Source: Bacteroidota bacterium (GTDB lineage Bacteria > Bacteroidota > Bacteroidia > Chitinophagales > Chitinophagaceae). From it: a stretch of 39,619 nucleotides of DNA. The stretch is taken from positions 1 through 39,619 of the forward strand of contig JAEZGI010000043.1 of NCBI GenBank assembly GCA_023416995.1, in the 5' to 3' direction. The notes below the pieces were generated by a model. It was not told where the DNA came from, searched no databases, and saw only the letters and a program-made list of their open reading frames with translations. Position numbers and translations under genes: made by a program. Of this stretch, positions 7,912 through 15,654 are shown piece by piece; positions within the stretch are counted from its first letter, which is position 1; each line of letters begins with the position of its first letter.

Positions 7912-8976
7912 TTAAACTTTTAGTAACCATTCGTATGGGTCACCCGCGCGGCCCTCACGGATAGCATCCAGCTGTTTTTTCAGCTCGGGACCAGCTACCC
8001 AGTCTTGTGCTTGAAATTCCATTACCAGGTCCTTATACCGTAACTCGCGGATCATGGAAATCGTGGCCGCCGTTCCGGTACCAAACACCTCTTTCAGGGT
8101 ACCTGCCCGGTAGGCTTCAGATATCTCGTCAATATGAATCGGTCTTTCTTCAACCTGGTACCCCATCGACTGAAGCACCTTGATCGCACTATCACGGGTA
8201 ACGCCTGCCAGTATGGTACTGTTTTCCAGGTCTGGCGTCAACGCCTTGTTTCCAACTATAAAAAATACGTTCATTGTTCCGATCTCCTGAACATATTTGT
8301 GTTCAAAAGCGTCGGTCCAGAGCACCTGGTCGTAACCTTTGCTGCGGGCTTCGGCCGTTGCCAGCATACTGGCGCCATAGTTTCCGGCTACCTTTGCATA
8401 ACCTACGCCACCCGGCGCACCGCGCGTATATTTCTCTTCTACATAAATCCGCATCGGTTCCGCGTAATATGGACCCGTCGGACTAAGAAGGATGAGGAAT
8501 TTATATGTTTCAGAAGGTTTCACTCCTATCACCTCGTCAGACGCAAACATAAATGGACGGATATACAGTGCGTGATCCTTCTTGTTAGGGATCCAGTTTT
8601 TATCAAGGTCGATCAACTGACGCATACCCTCAATAAAAATATCTTCGGGAACCTCCGGCATCTGCATCCTTGCCGCGGAGATATTGAAGCGTTTATAGTT
8701 GTCGTACGGGCGGAAGATAGCAATATCACCACCTTCGAGACGGTAGGCTTTTATTCCTTCAAAGATGGCCTGGCCATAATGCAGGGCGGCGAGAGATGGA
8801 TCCAGCAGTAATGGCTGGTAGGGCTTGATTTCGACATTTTTCCACTCTCCGTCCTGGTAATCGGCCTCGAGCATATAATCGGTAAAATATTTACCGAATG
8901 GAATGTTTTCCAGCGGTGTATCCTGCAGCTTACTCCTTTCAATCTTAGTCACAGGTAACCTTCCCGTAGCGATCAT
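7912..8976 (-). CDS. ilvE: Branched-chain amino acid aminotransferase
   Basis: A PLP-dependent class IV aminotransferase that interconverts leucine, isoleucine and valine with their 2-oxo acids, using glutamate/2-oxoglutarate. The 354-residue length is the long type. The PLP lysine is in YAKVAGNYG (K195). Further matches are HYGQAIFEGIKAYR (about 66-79), QVLWTDA and the QEIGTMNVFF phosphate-binding segment. The C-terminal FGTGTAATI is also typical. It is transcribed away from the psi-like gene. Promoter signals (TTTCTTTG at about 8998-9005 on the minus strand, TTG about 20 bp above) fall in the divergent spacer. It stands alone, with no other ilv or leu genes in the window. Confidence 0.95.
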   Translation of the reverse strand: MIATGRLPVTKIERSKLQDTPLENIPFGKYFTDYMLEADYQDGEWKNVEIKPYQPLLLDPSLAALHYGQAIFEGIKAYRLEGGDIAIFRPYDNYKRFNISAARMQMPEVPEDIFIEGMRQLIDLDKNWIPNKKDHALYIRPFMFASDEVIGVKPSETYKFLILLSPTGPYYAEPMRIYVEEKYTRGAPGGVGYAKVAGNYGASMLATAEARSKGYDQVLWTDAFEHKYVQEIGTMNVFFIVGNKALTPDLENSTILAGVTRDSAIKVLQSMGYQVEERPIHIDEISEAYRAGTLKEVFGTGTAATISMIRELRYKDLVMEFQAQDWVAGPELKKQLDAIREGRAGDPYEWLLKV

Positions 8977-9017
8977 ACTATTTTAATTTTTGTGGTTACA
9001 AAGAAACAAACAAACTT

Positions 9018-9040
9018 CGGCCCTGCAAAAAATAGGGCCG
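9018..9040. promoter_or_regulatory. 7-bp hairpin in the ilvE divergent promoter region
   Basis: CGGCCCT (9018-9024) and AGGGCCG (9034-9040) form a perfect stem with a 9-base A-rich loop. It covers the expected -33 region of ilvE and lies 46 bp before the next plus-strand gene. It could be an operator or a small terminator-like structure on the plus strand (GGTTTT follows). Its role is unknown. Confidence 0.4.
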
Positions 9041-9047
9041 GGTTTTG

Positions 9048-9061
9048 CTAACAATTGTTAG
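9048..9061. promoter_or_regulatory. 14-bp perfect palindrome, possible operator
   Basis: CTAACAATTGTTAG is a perfect dyad in the spacer between the divergent ilvE and psi-like genes. It sits 24 bp before the ATG at 9086. By chance a few such palindromes are expected in a window of this size, so only its position supports a regulatory role. Confidence 0.35.
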
Positions 9062-9085
9062 TTTGAATCGGCCAATCCAGGGATT

Positions 9086-9637
9086 ATGTCATTGAAAGAA
9101 GTCAATTTACCGGAACACGTATTGGCTGTGTTGTACAGCAACTGCCTGGTGGAAGAAACCACTGCACCCGGACAGGACCTGCAGTCCACCGCCACAAAGG
9201 CGGAAACGATCTCAATAGAAAAACCAGCCAGCCCTGCCCCTTATAAGTTTCTTGGAAAAAACAGCAGGCAAATTTGCATCATTGCAGGATACGAGGCAGA
9301 TCCTTACATGCCTGAAGAACACCTCGAATTTCTGACTAAAATTCTTTCAGCCTGCAAACTTAATCTGGGAGACGTGGCTATCCTGAATTATCACGCGGCG
9401 GGAATCCAGATGGAAAAATTAAACGCTGAACTGAATCCGCAACAGGCGCTGCTATTCGGCGTGGATCCGTTAACGATAGGACTACCTCTAAGTTTCCCCA
9501 TGTTCAAACCGCAGCAATATAATGGCACCACTTTCCTTTTGATTCCTCCTATCGTTGAGCTAAACCAGGATACCGATGCCGCAAAATCGCAGAAAAAGCA
9601 ACTATGGGAATGTCTGAAAAAGATGTTTCTCTCCTGA
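9086..9637 (+). CDS. Conserved hypothetical, DNA polymerase III psi (HolD)-like
   Basis: The 183-residue protein has no certain assignment. It begins with a short amphipathic segment, LPEHVLAVLYSNCLVE (about 8-23). A low-complexity Ala/Thr/Pro linker follows to about residue 52, then a compact domain with ICIIAGYEADPYM, a helix and KLNLGDVAILNY. The end pattern PPIVELNQDTDAAK....LWECLKK resembles the PxLxEL..(P/D)xxK...W..L end of HolD (psi), a uracil-DNA-glycosylase-fold clamp-loader subunit. The order of an N-terminal peptide, a linker and a UDG-like domain is also that of psi. This is inference from pattern, not a proven homology. It lies 11 bp upstream of rdgB on the same strand and is likely co-transcribed with it. 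Confidence 0.75.
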   Translation: MSLKEVNLPEHVLAVLYSNCLVEETTAPGQDLQSTATKAETISIEKPASPAPYKFLGKNSRQICIIAGYEADPYMPEEHLEFLTKILSACKLNLGDVAILNYHAAGIQMEKLNAELNPQQALLFGVDPLTIGLPLSFPMFKPQQYNGTTFLLIPPIVELNQDTDAAKSQKKQLWECLKKMFLS

Positions 9638-9648
9638 AATTAATAACT

Positions 9649-10236
9649 ATGCTTTCCATCATATTCGCAACAAACAACGCCAACAAGGTATTGGAATTAC
9701 AGGCTGCCATTGGCGATCGCATAAAAATAATTACCCTGGCAGGTGCCGGAATCAATATCGATATCCCCGAACCCCATCCTACGCTTGAATTAAACGCAGA
9801 AGAAAAGTCGTCAACGATTCATTCGCTCACCGGTTCAAGTTGTTTTGCTGAAGACACCGGTCTCGAGGTGTATGCCCTGAACGGTGAACCGGGCGTAAAA
9901 AGCGCGCGTTATGCCGGGGATGAAAGATCGTTTGACAAAAATATAGACAAACTTCTTATGCGTCTCGAGACAATGGCCGACCGACGCGCACGTTTCAGGA
10001 CAGTGATCAGCCTTATCTGGGAAAGAAAACGGTTTTTGTTTGAGGGTATCTGTGAAGGAATTATCCATCACGAACGCAAAGGCGGGAACGGTTTTGGATA
10101 TGATCCGGTGTTTATTCCGACCGGAAGCAGCCGTACTTTCGCAGAAATGGATTTACAGGAGAAAAACGCTTTTAGTCACAGAAGAAAAGCAGCGGATCAA
10201 CTCATCGCATTTCTTAAACAACAAACCGGGAGCTAA
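9649..10236 (+). CDS. rdgB: Non-canonical purine NTP pyrophosphatase (Ham1/RdgB)
   Basis: The enzyme hydrolyses dITP, ITP, XTP and dXTP to monophosphates, keeping deaminated purines out of DNA and RNA. The 195-residue frame starts MLSIIFATNNANKVLEL, the family's substrate-binding N-terminus (S/ATxNxxKxxE). Also present are CFAEDTGLEVYALNGEPGVKSARY (the SDDSGLxVxAL-type catalytic region), GGNGFGYDPVF and the KNAFSHRRKA end. An upstream in-frame ATG at 9604 would overlap the preceding gene by 34 bp and add 15 non-conserved residues, so 9649 was chosen. Pairing with the psi-like gene suggests a nucleotide- or replication-quality theme. Confidence 0.95.
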   Translation: MLSIIFATNNANKVLELQAAIGDRIKIITLAGAGINIDIPEPHPTLELNAEEKSSTIHSLTGSSCFAEDTGLEVYALNGEPGVKSARYAGDERSFDKNIDKLLMRLETMADRRARFRTVISLIWERKRFLFEGICEGIIHHERKGGNGFGYDPVFIPTGSSRTFAEMDLQEKNAFSHRRKAADQLIAFLKQQTGS

Positions 10237-10277
10237 ATAATCTACTGACGACGGGTGAGGTAATAACTTTAAATATT

Positions 10278-10856
10278 TTGAGCCAGGAAAGCAACCATAT
10301 TTTTTCAGAAGCCGACTTAATAAAGGGATCAGTAGAGGGCGACCGCCGGATACAAGAGGAGCTTTATAAACGCTTTGCACCAAAAATGTACGCTGTTTGT
10401 CTCCGTTATGCAAATAACGCCGATGATGCGCAGGATTTGTTGCAGGAGGGATTTATAAAGGTGTTCCGGAATTTACATAGGTTCCGGGCCGAAGGTTCTT
10501 TTGAAGGCTGGATGCGAAGGGTTTTTGTAAACACTTCTATCGAACACTTCCGGAGAAAGTCGGCCAGGCTTTCAACTGTTAGTGACAAGGAAGAAAGCAC
10601 AATTGAAGACAGCGAGGTAACTGCGCTTGACAATCTTGCCGAGAAAGATATCATCAATCTCATCCAGGAATTGTCGCCGGGGTACAAAGCAGTGTTCAAT
10701 TTGTATGTGATTGAGGGTTATTCACATAAAGAGATTGGTGACCTTCTTGGTATCAGTGAGGGCACCAGCAAATCGCAGTTGGCCCGGGCAAAAGGAATTT
10801 TACAAAAAAAAGTTGCCCAGTATCTTACTGATACCAAAAAGTCCTATACCCGCTAG
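10278..10856 (+). CDS. RNA polymerase ECF-family sigma factor
   Basis: A 192-residue group IV sigma factor. Region 2 spans about 26-95, with DDAQDLLQEGFIKVFRNL as region 2.2 and FEGWMRRVFVNTSIEHFRR as 2.3/2.4. Region 4 spans about 125-180, with the helix-turn-helix YSHKEIGDLLGISEGTSKSQLARAK. The start used is TTG at 10278; the next in-frame ATG is at residue 37, inside region 2, and cannot be the start. The frame is open upstream into rdgB, so a different non-ATG start is possible. It is followed after 14 bp by a single-pass membrane protein that is probably its anti-sigma factor. The regulon is not visible from the window. Confidence 0.93.
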   Translation: MSQESNHIFSEADLIKGSVEGDRRIQEELYKRFAPKMYAVCLRYANNADDAQDLLQEGFIKVFRNLHRFRAEGSFEGWMRRVFVNTSIEHFRRKSARLSTVSDKEESTIEDSEVTALDNLAEKDIINLIQELSPGYKAVFNLYVIEGYSHKEIGDLLGISEGTSKSQLARAKGILQKKVAQYLTDTKKSYTR

Positions 10857-10870
10857 AATGTTATTAGATT

Positions 10871-11800
10871 ATGTCAGAGAATTTGCAAAACAGGTTGAAT
10901 CAATTTGAAGTTGTTCCCCCGGCATCCTGCTGGAAAGGAATCGCAGAAAGATTGGACAGCGAATACATCCGGGAGGATGTGGACCTGGCTGCAAGATTTA
11001 CAGCAGAAACTGCACCGGTTCCGCCAGGTGCGTGGAGCAACATCGCCGCAGTACTGGATGCAGATGCAAACCCGGAAGTTAAAACTCCGGAACAGGAACC
11101 CGTTCCGATATCCATTAAAACGCCGGTACGCCGCTTCGTAATACTGCAGCGCATTGCTGCAATTGTACTGATTGCCCTTGGCGTTACTTTCATTTACCGG
11201 TACAGCACCAGCAGTAATGGCAATGAGGCTCAGCCGCAACAAATGGCAACGACCATACCGGGCCCTCCTGCAGTGTCTGAACCCGTTGAGAATATTCAAA
11301 TACCTGAAAATACAGAACAACAACCACGCAGAACCGCCCGCCCCCGTAACATTGTTCGCACAGTAAGTAATAACCTGCCCACTCCTGAATATGACGAACC
11401 TGCGGTTGGGGATATGCGTTATGCAAATATTGATAACGCCGACAAACGTATTACGGCCTTACCGATCAATATTCCGACTGAACCCATACGGGATGGTGAT
11501 GGAAACATCATTATGGATGAAAAACTGGTCAGCACACCAGACAATAATTATGTAACAGTGACCGGTCCAAACGGTTCCCAGACAAGGATCTCAAAAAAGT
11601 TTCTTCGCGCACTCAGTTATATGAATGCCGGGGCCACTGAAGAAGAACAACTGGGTGTTGTACTACAGGAATCCGCTTTGTGGAAGTGGTTGTTCCAGGA
11701 ATGGCGCACGCGCCTGATACAGGAACCGAGCTTTATTCCGAGCTCAACGAACTTTCTTGACATACTTGAAATGAAGGATCTGCTGCACGACAATCTTTAA
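10871..11800 (+). CDS. Putative membrane-anchored anti-sigma factor
   Basis: This 309-residue protein directly follows the ECF sigma gene (14-bp gap). The N-terminal cytoplasmic part has two copies of a short motif: FEVVPPASCWKGIAERLD (12-29) and TAPVPPGAWSNIAAVLD (47-63), i.e. PPxxxWxxIxxxLD. A single transmembrane helix lies at about 92-110 (ILQRIAAIVLIALGVTFIY). A Pro/Gln/Arg-rich linker and a periplasmic C-terminal domain follow. It lacks the ZAS zinc motif of classical anti-sigma factors. Similar PP-W-I N-termini occur after ECF genes in Bacteroidota, which supports the role. The function is inferred from position and topology. Confidence 0.75.
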   Translation: MSENLQNRLNQFEVVPPASCWKGIAERLDSEYIREDVDLAARFTAETAPVPPGAWSNIAAVLDADANPEVKTPEQEPVPISIKTPVRRFVILQRIAAIVLIALGVTFIYRYSTSSNGNEAQPQQMATTIPGPPAVSEPVENIQIPENTEQQPRRTARPRNIVRTVSNNLPTPEYDEPAVGDMRYANIDNADKRITALPINIPTEPIRDGDGNIIMDEKLVSTPDNNYVTVTGPNGSQTRISKKFLRALSYMNAGATEEEQLGVVLQESALWKWLFQEWRTRLIQEPSFIPSSTNFLDILEMKDLLHDNL

Positions 11801-11822
11801 CCTCACAGTGTATTTAGCATAG

Positions 11823-11830
11823 TATCTTTG
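11823..11830 (+). promoter_or_regulatory. -7 box immediately upstream of the thioesterase gene
   Basis: TATCTTTG matches TAnnTTTG exactly and ends only 4 bp before the ATG at 11835. In this promoter class the start site falls about 5-7 bases after the box, so the mRNA could begin at or very near the start codon (leaderless). Confidence 0.55.
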
Positions 11831-11834
11831 CGTC

Positions 11835-12269
11835 ATGGCGCGCATAAAGATCGATTTACCAGCACAATTCAATTTTACTACAAGCATTCCTGTCCGGATT
11901 ACCGATTTAAACTATGGTGGACACGTGGGCAATGACACAATTCTTTCTATACTGCACGAATCACGTATGCAATTCCTGAAACATCATGGATATACTGAAC
12001 TCGATTTCGCAGGTGTGGGACTGATTATGTCTGATGTTGGAATCGAGTTCAAAGCTGAAGCATTTTATGGTGACATTATCTCCGCAAGTGTGGTGGCTAC
12101 AGAGTTCTCAAAGGTTTCTTTTGATCTTTATTACAAACTCGAAAAAACTGAAGGAGATAAAACCCGGATCGCTGCTATCGCAAAAACCGGCATGATCTGT
12201 TTTGATTATTCAGCAAGAAAAATTGCGCCGGTGCCTGCAGGTGTAAAAGAAAAATTATCTGCGGGGTAA
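11835..12269 (+). CDS. Hotdog-fold acyl-CoA thioesterase family protein
   Basis: A 144-residue single-domain 4HBT-type protein, predicted to hydrolyse an acyl-CoA or similar thioester in the cytosol; the substrate is unknown. The first strand and active-site helix are visible: IPVRITDLNYGGHVGNDTILSILHESR. This is the family's D-x-(N/Y)xxGHVxN...HExR pattern with the catalytic Asp (D23). A second strand block, VGIEFKAEAFYGDIISASVV, follows. Its 3' end overlaps the convergent aroE by 15 bp. It appears to be transcribed alone from the box at 11823. Confidence 0.88.
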   Translation: MARIKIDLPAQFNFTTSIPVRITDLNYGGHVGNDTILSILHESRMQFLKHHGYTELDFAGVGLIMSDVGIEFKAEAFYGDIISASVVATEFSKVSFDLYYKLEKTEGDKTRIAAIAKTGMICFDYSARKIAPVPAGVKEKLSAG

Positions 12270-13001
12270 GTCGTTCCAGATGTTCCAGCTTTCTTCAGCC
12301 TGGATCACAAGCATATCATATCCATTATGCACCGTGGCACCCCGGGCCTCACCCAGTTCCATGAAACGGGTTACAGGAGGATTATACACGAGGTCAAAAA
12401 GCAGGTGTGACTCACTGATAGTTTCATACGGTATGTCAGGACAGGCCCCGGTATCTGGAAAGGTTCCAAGGGGTGTAGTGTTGATGATAATGGTATGTTC
12501 TTTCATCACCTCTGCATCAACCTGCTGATACAACAGATCCACTCCGGCACCAGCACGACGACCAACTACTTTGTAACTGATAGCAAGTTCGTGCAACGCA
12601 TGTTTTACTGCGGCTGTTGCACCACCGTTTCCAAGGATCAGGGCTTTAACATGGTGTGGTTTTAACAAAGGTGCTATGCTTAACCGAAACCCTGCCACAT
12701 CCGTGTTGTGCCCCACCAGGTTGCCATTTCGGATCTGAATACAGTTACACGCTTCAAGTGCAGGGGGCAACTGTGTTGTATCGGTAAGATATGCAAGCAC
12801 ATCCCGTTTATAAGGAATTGTTACGTTCAATCCTACCAGGTCGGGATGCTGCTGCAACAAAGCCGGTAGCTGCTCGATAGAAGAGATCGGAAAAAGTTCG
12901 TAAACACAATCGGTGATCCCTTCATTGGAAAACTTATCGCTAAAATATTTACGTGAAAATGAATGGCCCAGCGGGTAACCAATAAGCCCATACCTTTTCA
13001 T
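12255..13001 (-). CDS. aroE: Shikimate 5-dehydrogenase
   Basis: It reduces 3-dehydroshikimate to shikimate with NADPH in the aromatic amino-acid pathway. The 248-residue length is slightly short for the family but complete. The N-terminal substrate part has GYPLGHSFSRKYF (shikimate-binding Ser region), NVTIPYK with catalytic Lys65, and HNTDVAGF with Asp101. The NADP domain starts LGNGGATAAVKHAL (about 122), followed by NTTPLGTFPD. The start ATG overlaps the upstream gene's stop as TGATG, so the two are translationally coupled. The 3' end overlaps the convergent thioesterase gene by 15 bp. Confidence 0.95.
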   Translation of the reverse strand: MKRYGLIGYPLGHSFSRKYFSDKFSNEGITDCVYELFPISSIEQLPALLQQHPDLVGLNVTIPYKRDVLAYLTDTTQLPPALEACNCIQIRNGNLVGHNTDVAGFRLSIAPLLKPHHVKALILGNGGATAAVKHALHELAISYKVVGRRAGAGVDLLYQQVDAEVMKEHTIIINTTPLGTFPDTGACPDIPYETISESHLLFDLVYNPPVTRFMELGEARGATVHNGYDMLVIQAEESWNIWNDLPRR

Positions 13002-13771
13002 CAGGCTTTGGGTTTGTTGAGGAACAGATCAAAAGTATCTCCCCGGAGACCAATCCGCATTGCTTCCAGTGGAATTACCTCTGTAGGTGCTATGTTACCG
13101 AGGTTCACATTGCAACCAATCAACTCGATAAAGTAAAGCTGCTGTGATTTCTGCGGTGCCTCCCAAATGATTTTTTCAGCAGGAATCTGGGTCAGGATTT
13201 CCTGGACCAGGCCCTCACGTACTTCGCCACTACCGCGGTAAATACCGACATTACCTGCTTCACGTGCCTCTGCAATCACATAAGCAGAACCGGCAGAAAG
13301 TTCTGCCTGCATCAGTTCTATCCATTTATAAGGAGGAATGATGTGCGCCGCATCTTTACTACCAACCTCACTAAGTACAGTTCCATGTTTTGTTAGCTTC
13401 TCGATATAACCGCATTTTTCTGCGTGCGGGATATTTACCGAACCATCACTGACTTCCATAAAACTTACACCATAATCCTTACAAACACTGATATAATCAT
13501 CAAATTGATTACGGATAAGAAACGCTTCAAATAAAGTTCCTCCAAAATAGATGGGAATGTTATGAGATCTGTACAGGTCCAGTTTTTCCCTGAGATTGGG
13601 TGTTACATAGGATGTTCCAAAACCGAGTTTTACAATATCAATATGCGGGGTGGATATACTAAGAAAATTTTGTACTTCCTGGATGCTGAGCCCTTTATCC
13701 ATTACCATCGTAATTCCATGCTTGCGGGGCCTTTGCGTTCTCTCGGGAATCTGACTGAGGTTAAAATTCAT
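13001..13771 (-). CDS. comA: Phosphosulfolactate synthase (ComA/YitD family)
   Basis: A 256-residue TIM-barrel protein of the PSL synthase family, which adds sulfite to phosphoenolpyruvate to give 2-phospho-3-sulfolactate. Family features seen: GITMVMDKGLS (about 19-29), DIVKLGFGTSYV, YFGGTLFEAF, FMEVSDGSVNIP, SEVGSK and VIAEAREAG(N)VGIY. The enzyme is known from coenzyme M synthesis in methanogens and from sulfolactate formation in Bacillus spores. A Bacteroidota makes neither coenzyme M nor spores, so a different use of sulfolactate is likely; sulfonolipid precursors are one inference. It is coupled to aroE by a one-base stop/start overlap. A TATTTTTG box lies about 40 bp upstream. Confidence 0.88.
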   Translation of the reverse strand: MNFNLSQIPERTQRPRKHGITMVMDKGLSIQEVQNFLSISTPHIDIVKLGFGTSYVTPNLREKLDLYRSHNIPIYFGGTLFEAFLIRNQFDDYISVCKDYGVSFMEVSDGSVNIPHAEKCGYIEKLTKHGTVLSEVGSKDAAHIIPPYKWIELMQAELSAGSAYVIAEAREAGNVGIYRGSGEVREGLVQEILTQIPAEKIIWEAPQKSQQLYFIELIGCNVNLGNIAPTEVIPLEAMRIGLRGDTFDLFLNKPKA

Positions 13772-13809
13772 TCCTGGGTTGTTTTCGCATTAGTATTTTT
13801 AAAACGCGG

Positions 13810-13817
13810 CAAAAATA
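13810..13817 (-). promoter_or_regulatory. -7 box of the comA-aroE unit
   Basis: TATTTTTG on the minus strand is an exact TAnnTTTG match. It lies about 39 bp before the comA-like ATG at 13771. Confidence 0.55.
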
Positions 13818-13898
13818 GTCAACAAATCAATAGGATTTGAGAAAAGAAGATGTGCACCCTTAAGTCGGGTATTATTCATGCAGCTGAAACCTCACAGA

Positions 13899-15320
13899 TC
13901 AGATGGTTTTGTTCTTTTTGTAGCGCGCTATAATATCAACAATCTGTTGATTCTGCAAGATAGAGGGATTGAGGGCAACCAGTTTTTTTAACAAACGTGG
14001 TGCCTTGGACATTGCCTTCTCCAACTGCAGCATGGCTTCACGTGATTTACCTAGTTCCAGGTAAATTGCAGCAAGATAAAAATAGAACACAGGTTTTGCG
14101 TCTGTGAGATTGATCGCTGAACGCGTTTGTTCAAGTGCCTCATCATGATAGCCTCCTTTATACAAACAACGAATCAGTGCCTCCCAGCTATACACGTTCC
14201 TCGGCCGCTGCCGCACAACGTTTGAAAATGATTGTATGGCTTCTTTAAACTGTCCCAACTGCATTTTACATTCGCCCATTGCAAGATTATACTCGGGCTG
14301 AAGACGGTGCATCTGCATCGCGGTTTCCAACTGCTTTATTGCCATCACCCATTGCTGCTCGTTGATATATGTGCAAGCGATCTTGTAGAAAAGCTTGCTA
14401 TCTTCCTGGTTTAAATGTGATGCCTTGCGGTAGTAAAACCTTGCCTGCGCAAAGTTTTTCATGCGGTCATAACAGTGTCCTATGGCTTCATAAATAACAT
14501 CTTCGGGCCTTGACAATTCCAACACACGTTCCAGTGCTTCGATAGCATCTTTATATTTACGGAGACGTATATACGCGTCGCCCATATTGCGATATGCGTA
14601 GTCAAACTTCTCATCTATGGCAACCGCATATTTGTAAGCGTCAATTGCTTTTTCATACAGTTTCAGTCCCTGGTATGCTGCAGCAAGGTTGAACCACGCA
14701 AGCTCACTATAGGGATGTTCTTCGATGATATTCTGATGCAACCGGATACTTTCTTCATTTCTGCCGGTGAAGTCTGTCCAGAAACAAATCTTGTACAATG
14801 CTTCCTCGTTTGTAGGCTCTTGTTCGAGGATCAGTTTCAAACAATCAAAAAGTTTGTCAAACTCTTCGTAATCGTCGTAAACATCTGCCAGTTCAAACAA
14901 CATTTCGATGCGTTCCGGGCCGTCAAAAAGTTGCAGGGCATTTTCAAGTAAAACAACTGCTTTTTCCTGCTGGTCAAGAGCCAGGTAAACATCAGTTTTG
15001 AGAATGTAAAGGTTGATATCGTTGCTGTCGAGAAGTTCGGCATGTCCCAAAACGGTAAGTGCCTCCTGGTACCGCCTGGTGGCGATCAGCAGGTCTGCTT
15101 TTTTTATGAGAAGGGTTGATGAATAGGGATATTGATCAATGCCCAGCTCAGCCGCTTCAAGTGCCTGGGCCAGGTCTTCCACATCATCAAAATAGTCGAT
15201 TATTTTTTCAAAGGCTTCTTCCTCGAGAAAAGAGTGTCCACGCCCTGCCTTCAGATTCTGAAACGCTTTCACTAATTCCCTGATTTCCTCATTGTCCGGG
15301 CGAGATGGATTTTCTTTCAT
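13899..15320 (-). CDS. Tetratricopeptide-repeat protein
   Basis: A 473-residue soluble protein built almost wholly of TPR-type helical hairpins. Typical 34-residue units are visible, for example KLYEKAIDAYKYAVAIDEKF, KYKDAIEALERVLEL and QWVMAIKQLETAMQM. About ten to twelve repeats run from residue 50 to 455. There is no signal peptide, membrane helix or catalytic domain, so it is likely a cytoplasmic scaffold. Partner and process cannot be told from the sequence. It is flanked by a 127-bp spacer to the comA-like gene and a 334-bp divergent spacer, so it appears monocistronic. Confidence 0.88.
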   Translation of the reverse strand: MKENPSRPDNEEIRELVKAFQNLKAGRGHSFLEEEAFEKIIDYFDDVEDLAQALEAAELGIDQYPYSSTLLIKKADLLIATRRYQEALTVLGHAELLDSNDINLYILKTDVYLALDQQEKAVVLLENALQLFDGPERIEMLFELADVYDDYEEFDKLFDCLKLILEQEPTNEEALYKICFWTDFTGRNEESIRLHQNIIEEHPYSELAWFNLAAAYQGLKLYEKAIDAYKYAVAIDEKFDYAYRNMGDAYIRLRKYKDAIEALERVLELSRPEDVIYEAIGHCYDRMKNFAQARFYYRKASHLNQEDSKLFYKIACTYINEQQWVMAIKQLETAMQMHRLQPEYNLAMGECKMQLGQFKEAIQSFSNVVRQRPRNVYSWEALIRCLYKGGYHDEALEQTRSAINLTDAKPVFYFYLAAIYLELGKSREAMLQLEKAMSKAPRLLKKLVALNPSILQNQQIVDIIARYKKNKTI

Positions 15321-15607
15321 CTTAATATTCAGTAGGTTACTGTAAAATACGGTATTAGGTTACTCCATCCAATTATTTCTTCATACCCGTATAACAACAA
15401 AATAATTCCCTCAAAGTTTCAAATCGGGGAAGCCAATTGAAAATGGCTGATAACTAATGAATTAGAAGTTTTTTCAATGCAAATGCAACGTTCCCGGATA
15501 AAAACTTATCATCTATTTGTTGTTTCCTGTAACTTTTTGCATTCTCAGGCGTTAAAACAATACTAATTAATTACGGGAAAGGGTTAAAAACTTCCCAAAA
15601 AATTTTA
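15321..15607. other. Divergent spacer upstream of the TPR gene
   Basis: AT-rich, with no supported gene. A near-consensus box for the TPR gene (TTATTTTG on the minus strand, about 15391-15398) is the only promoter-like feature. A short direct repeat AGTAACCTA occurs twice on the minus strand close to the TPR start (about 15328-15358). Nothing resembling a structured RNA was recognised. Confidence 0.4.
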
Positions 15608-15615
15608 TATTTTTG
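15608..15615 (+). promoter_or_regulatory. -7 box of the small secreted-protein gene
   Basis: TATTTTTG matches TAnnTTTG. The implied transcription start (about 15621) rules out the in-frame start codons at 15613 and probably 15622. It supports the ATG at 15655, with a leader of about 34 bases. Confidence 0.5.
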
Positions 15616-15654
15616 TTGCCGATGCAGGAAACTTCTACTTTAAATTTAAACCTC

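Noticed and set aside
8134..8811. 225-codon open frame on the plus strand
   Set aside because: It is antisense to ilvE with no signal, promoter box or family pattern; a shadow of the conserved enzyme.
9604..9648. Upstream in-frame ATG extending rdgB by 15 residues
   Set aside because: It would overlap the previous gene by 34 bp; the conserved family start is at 9649.
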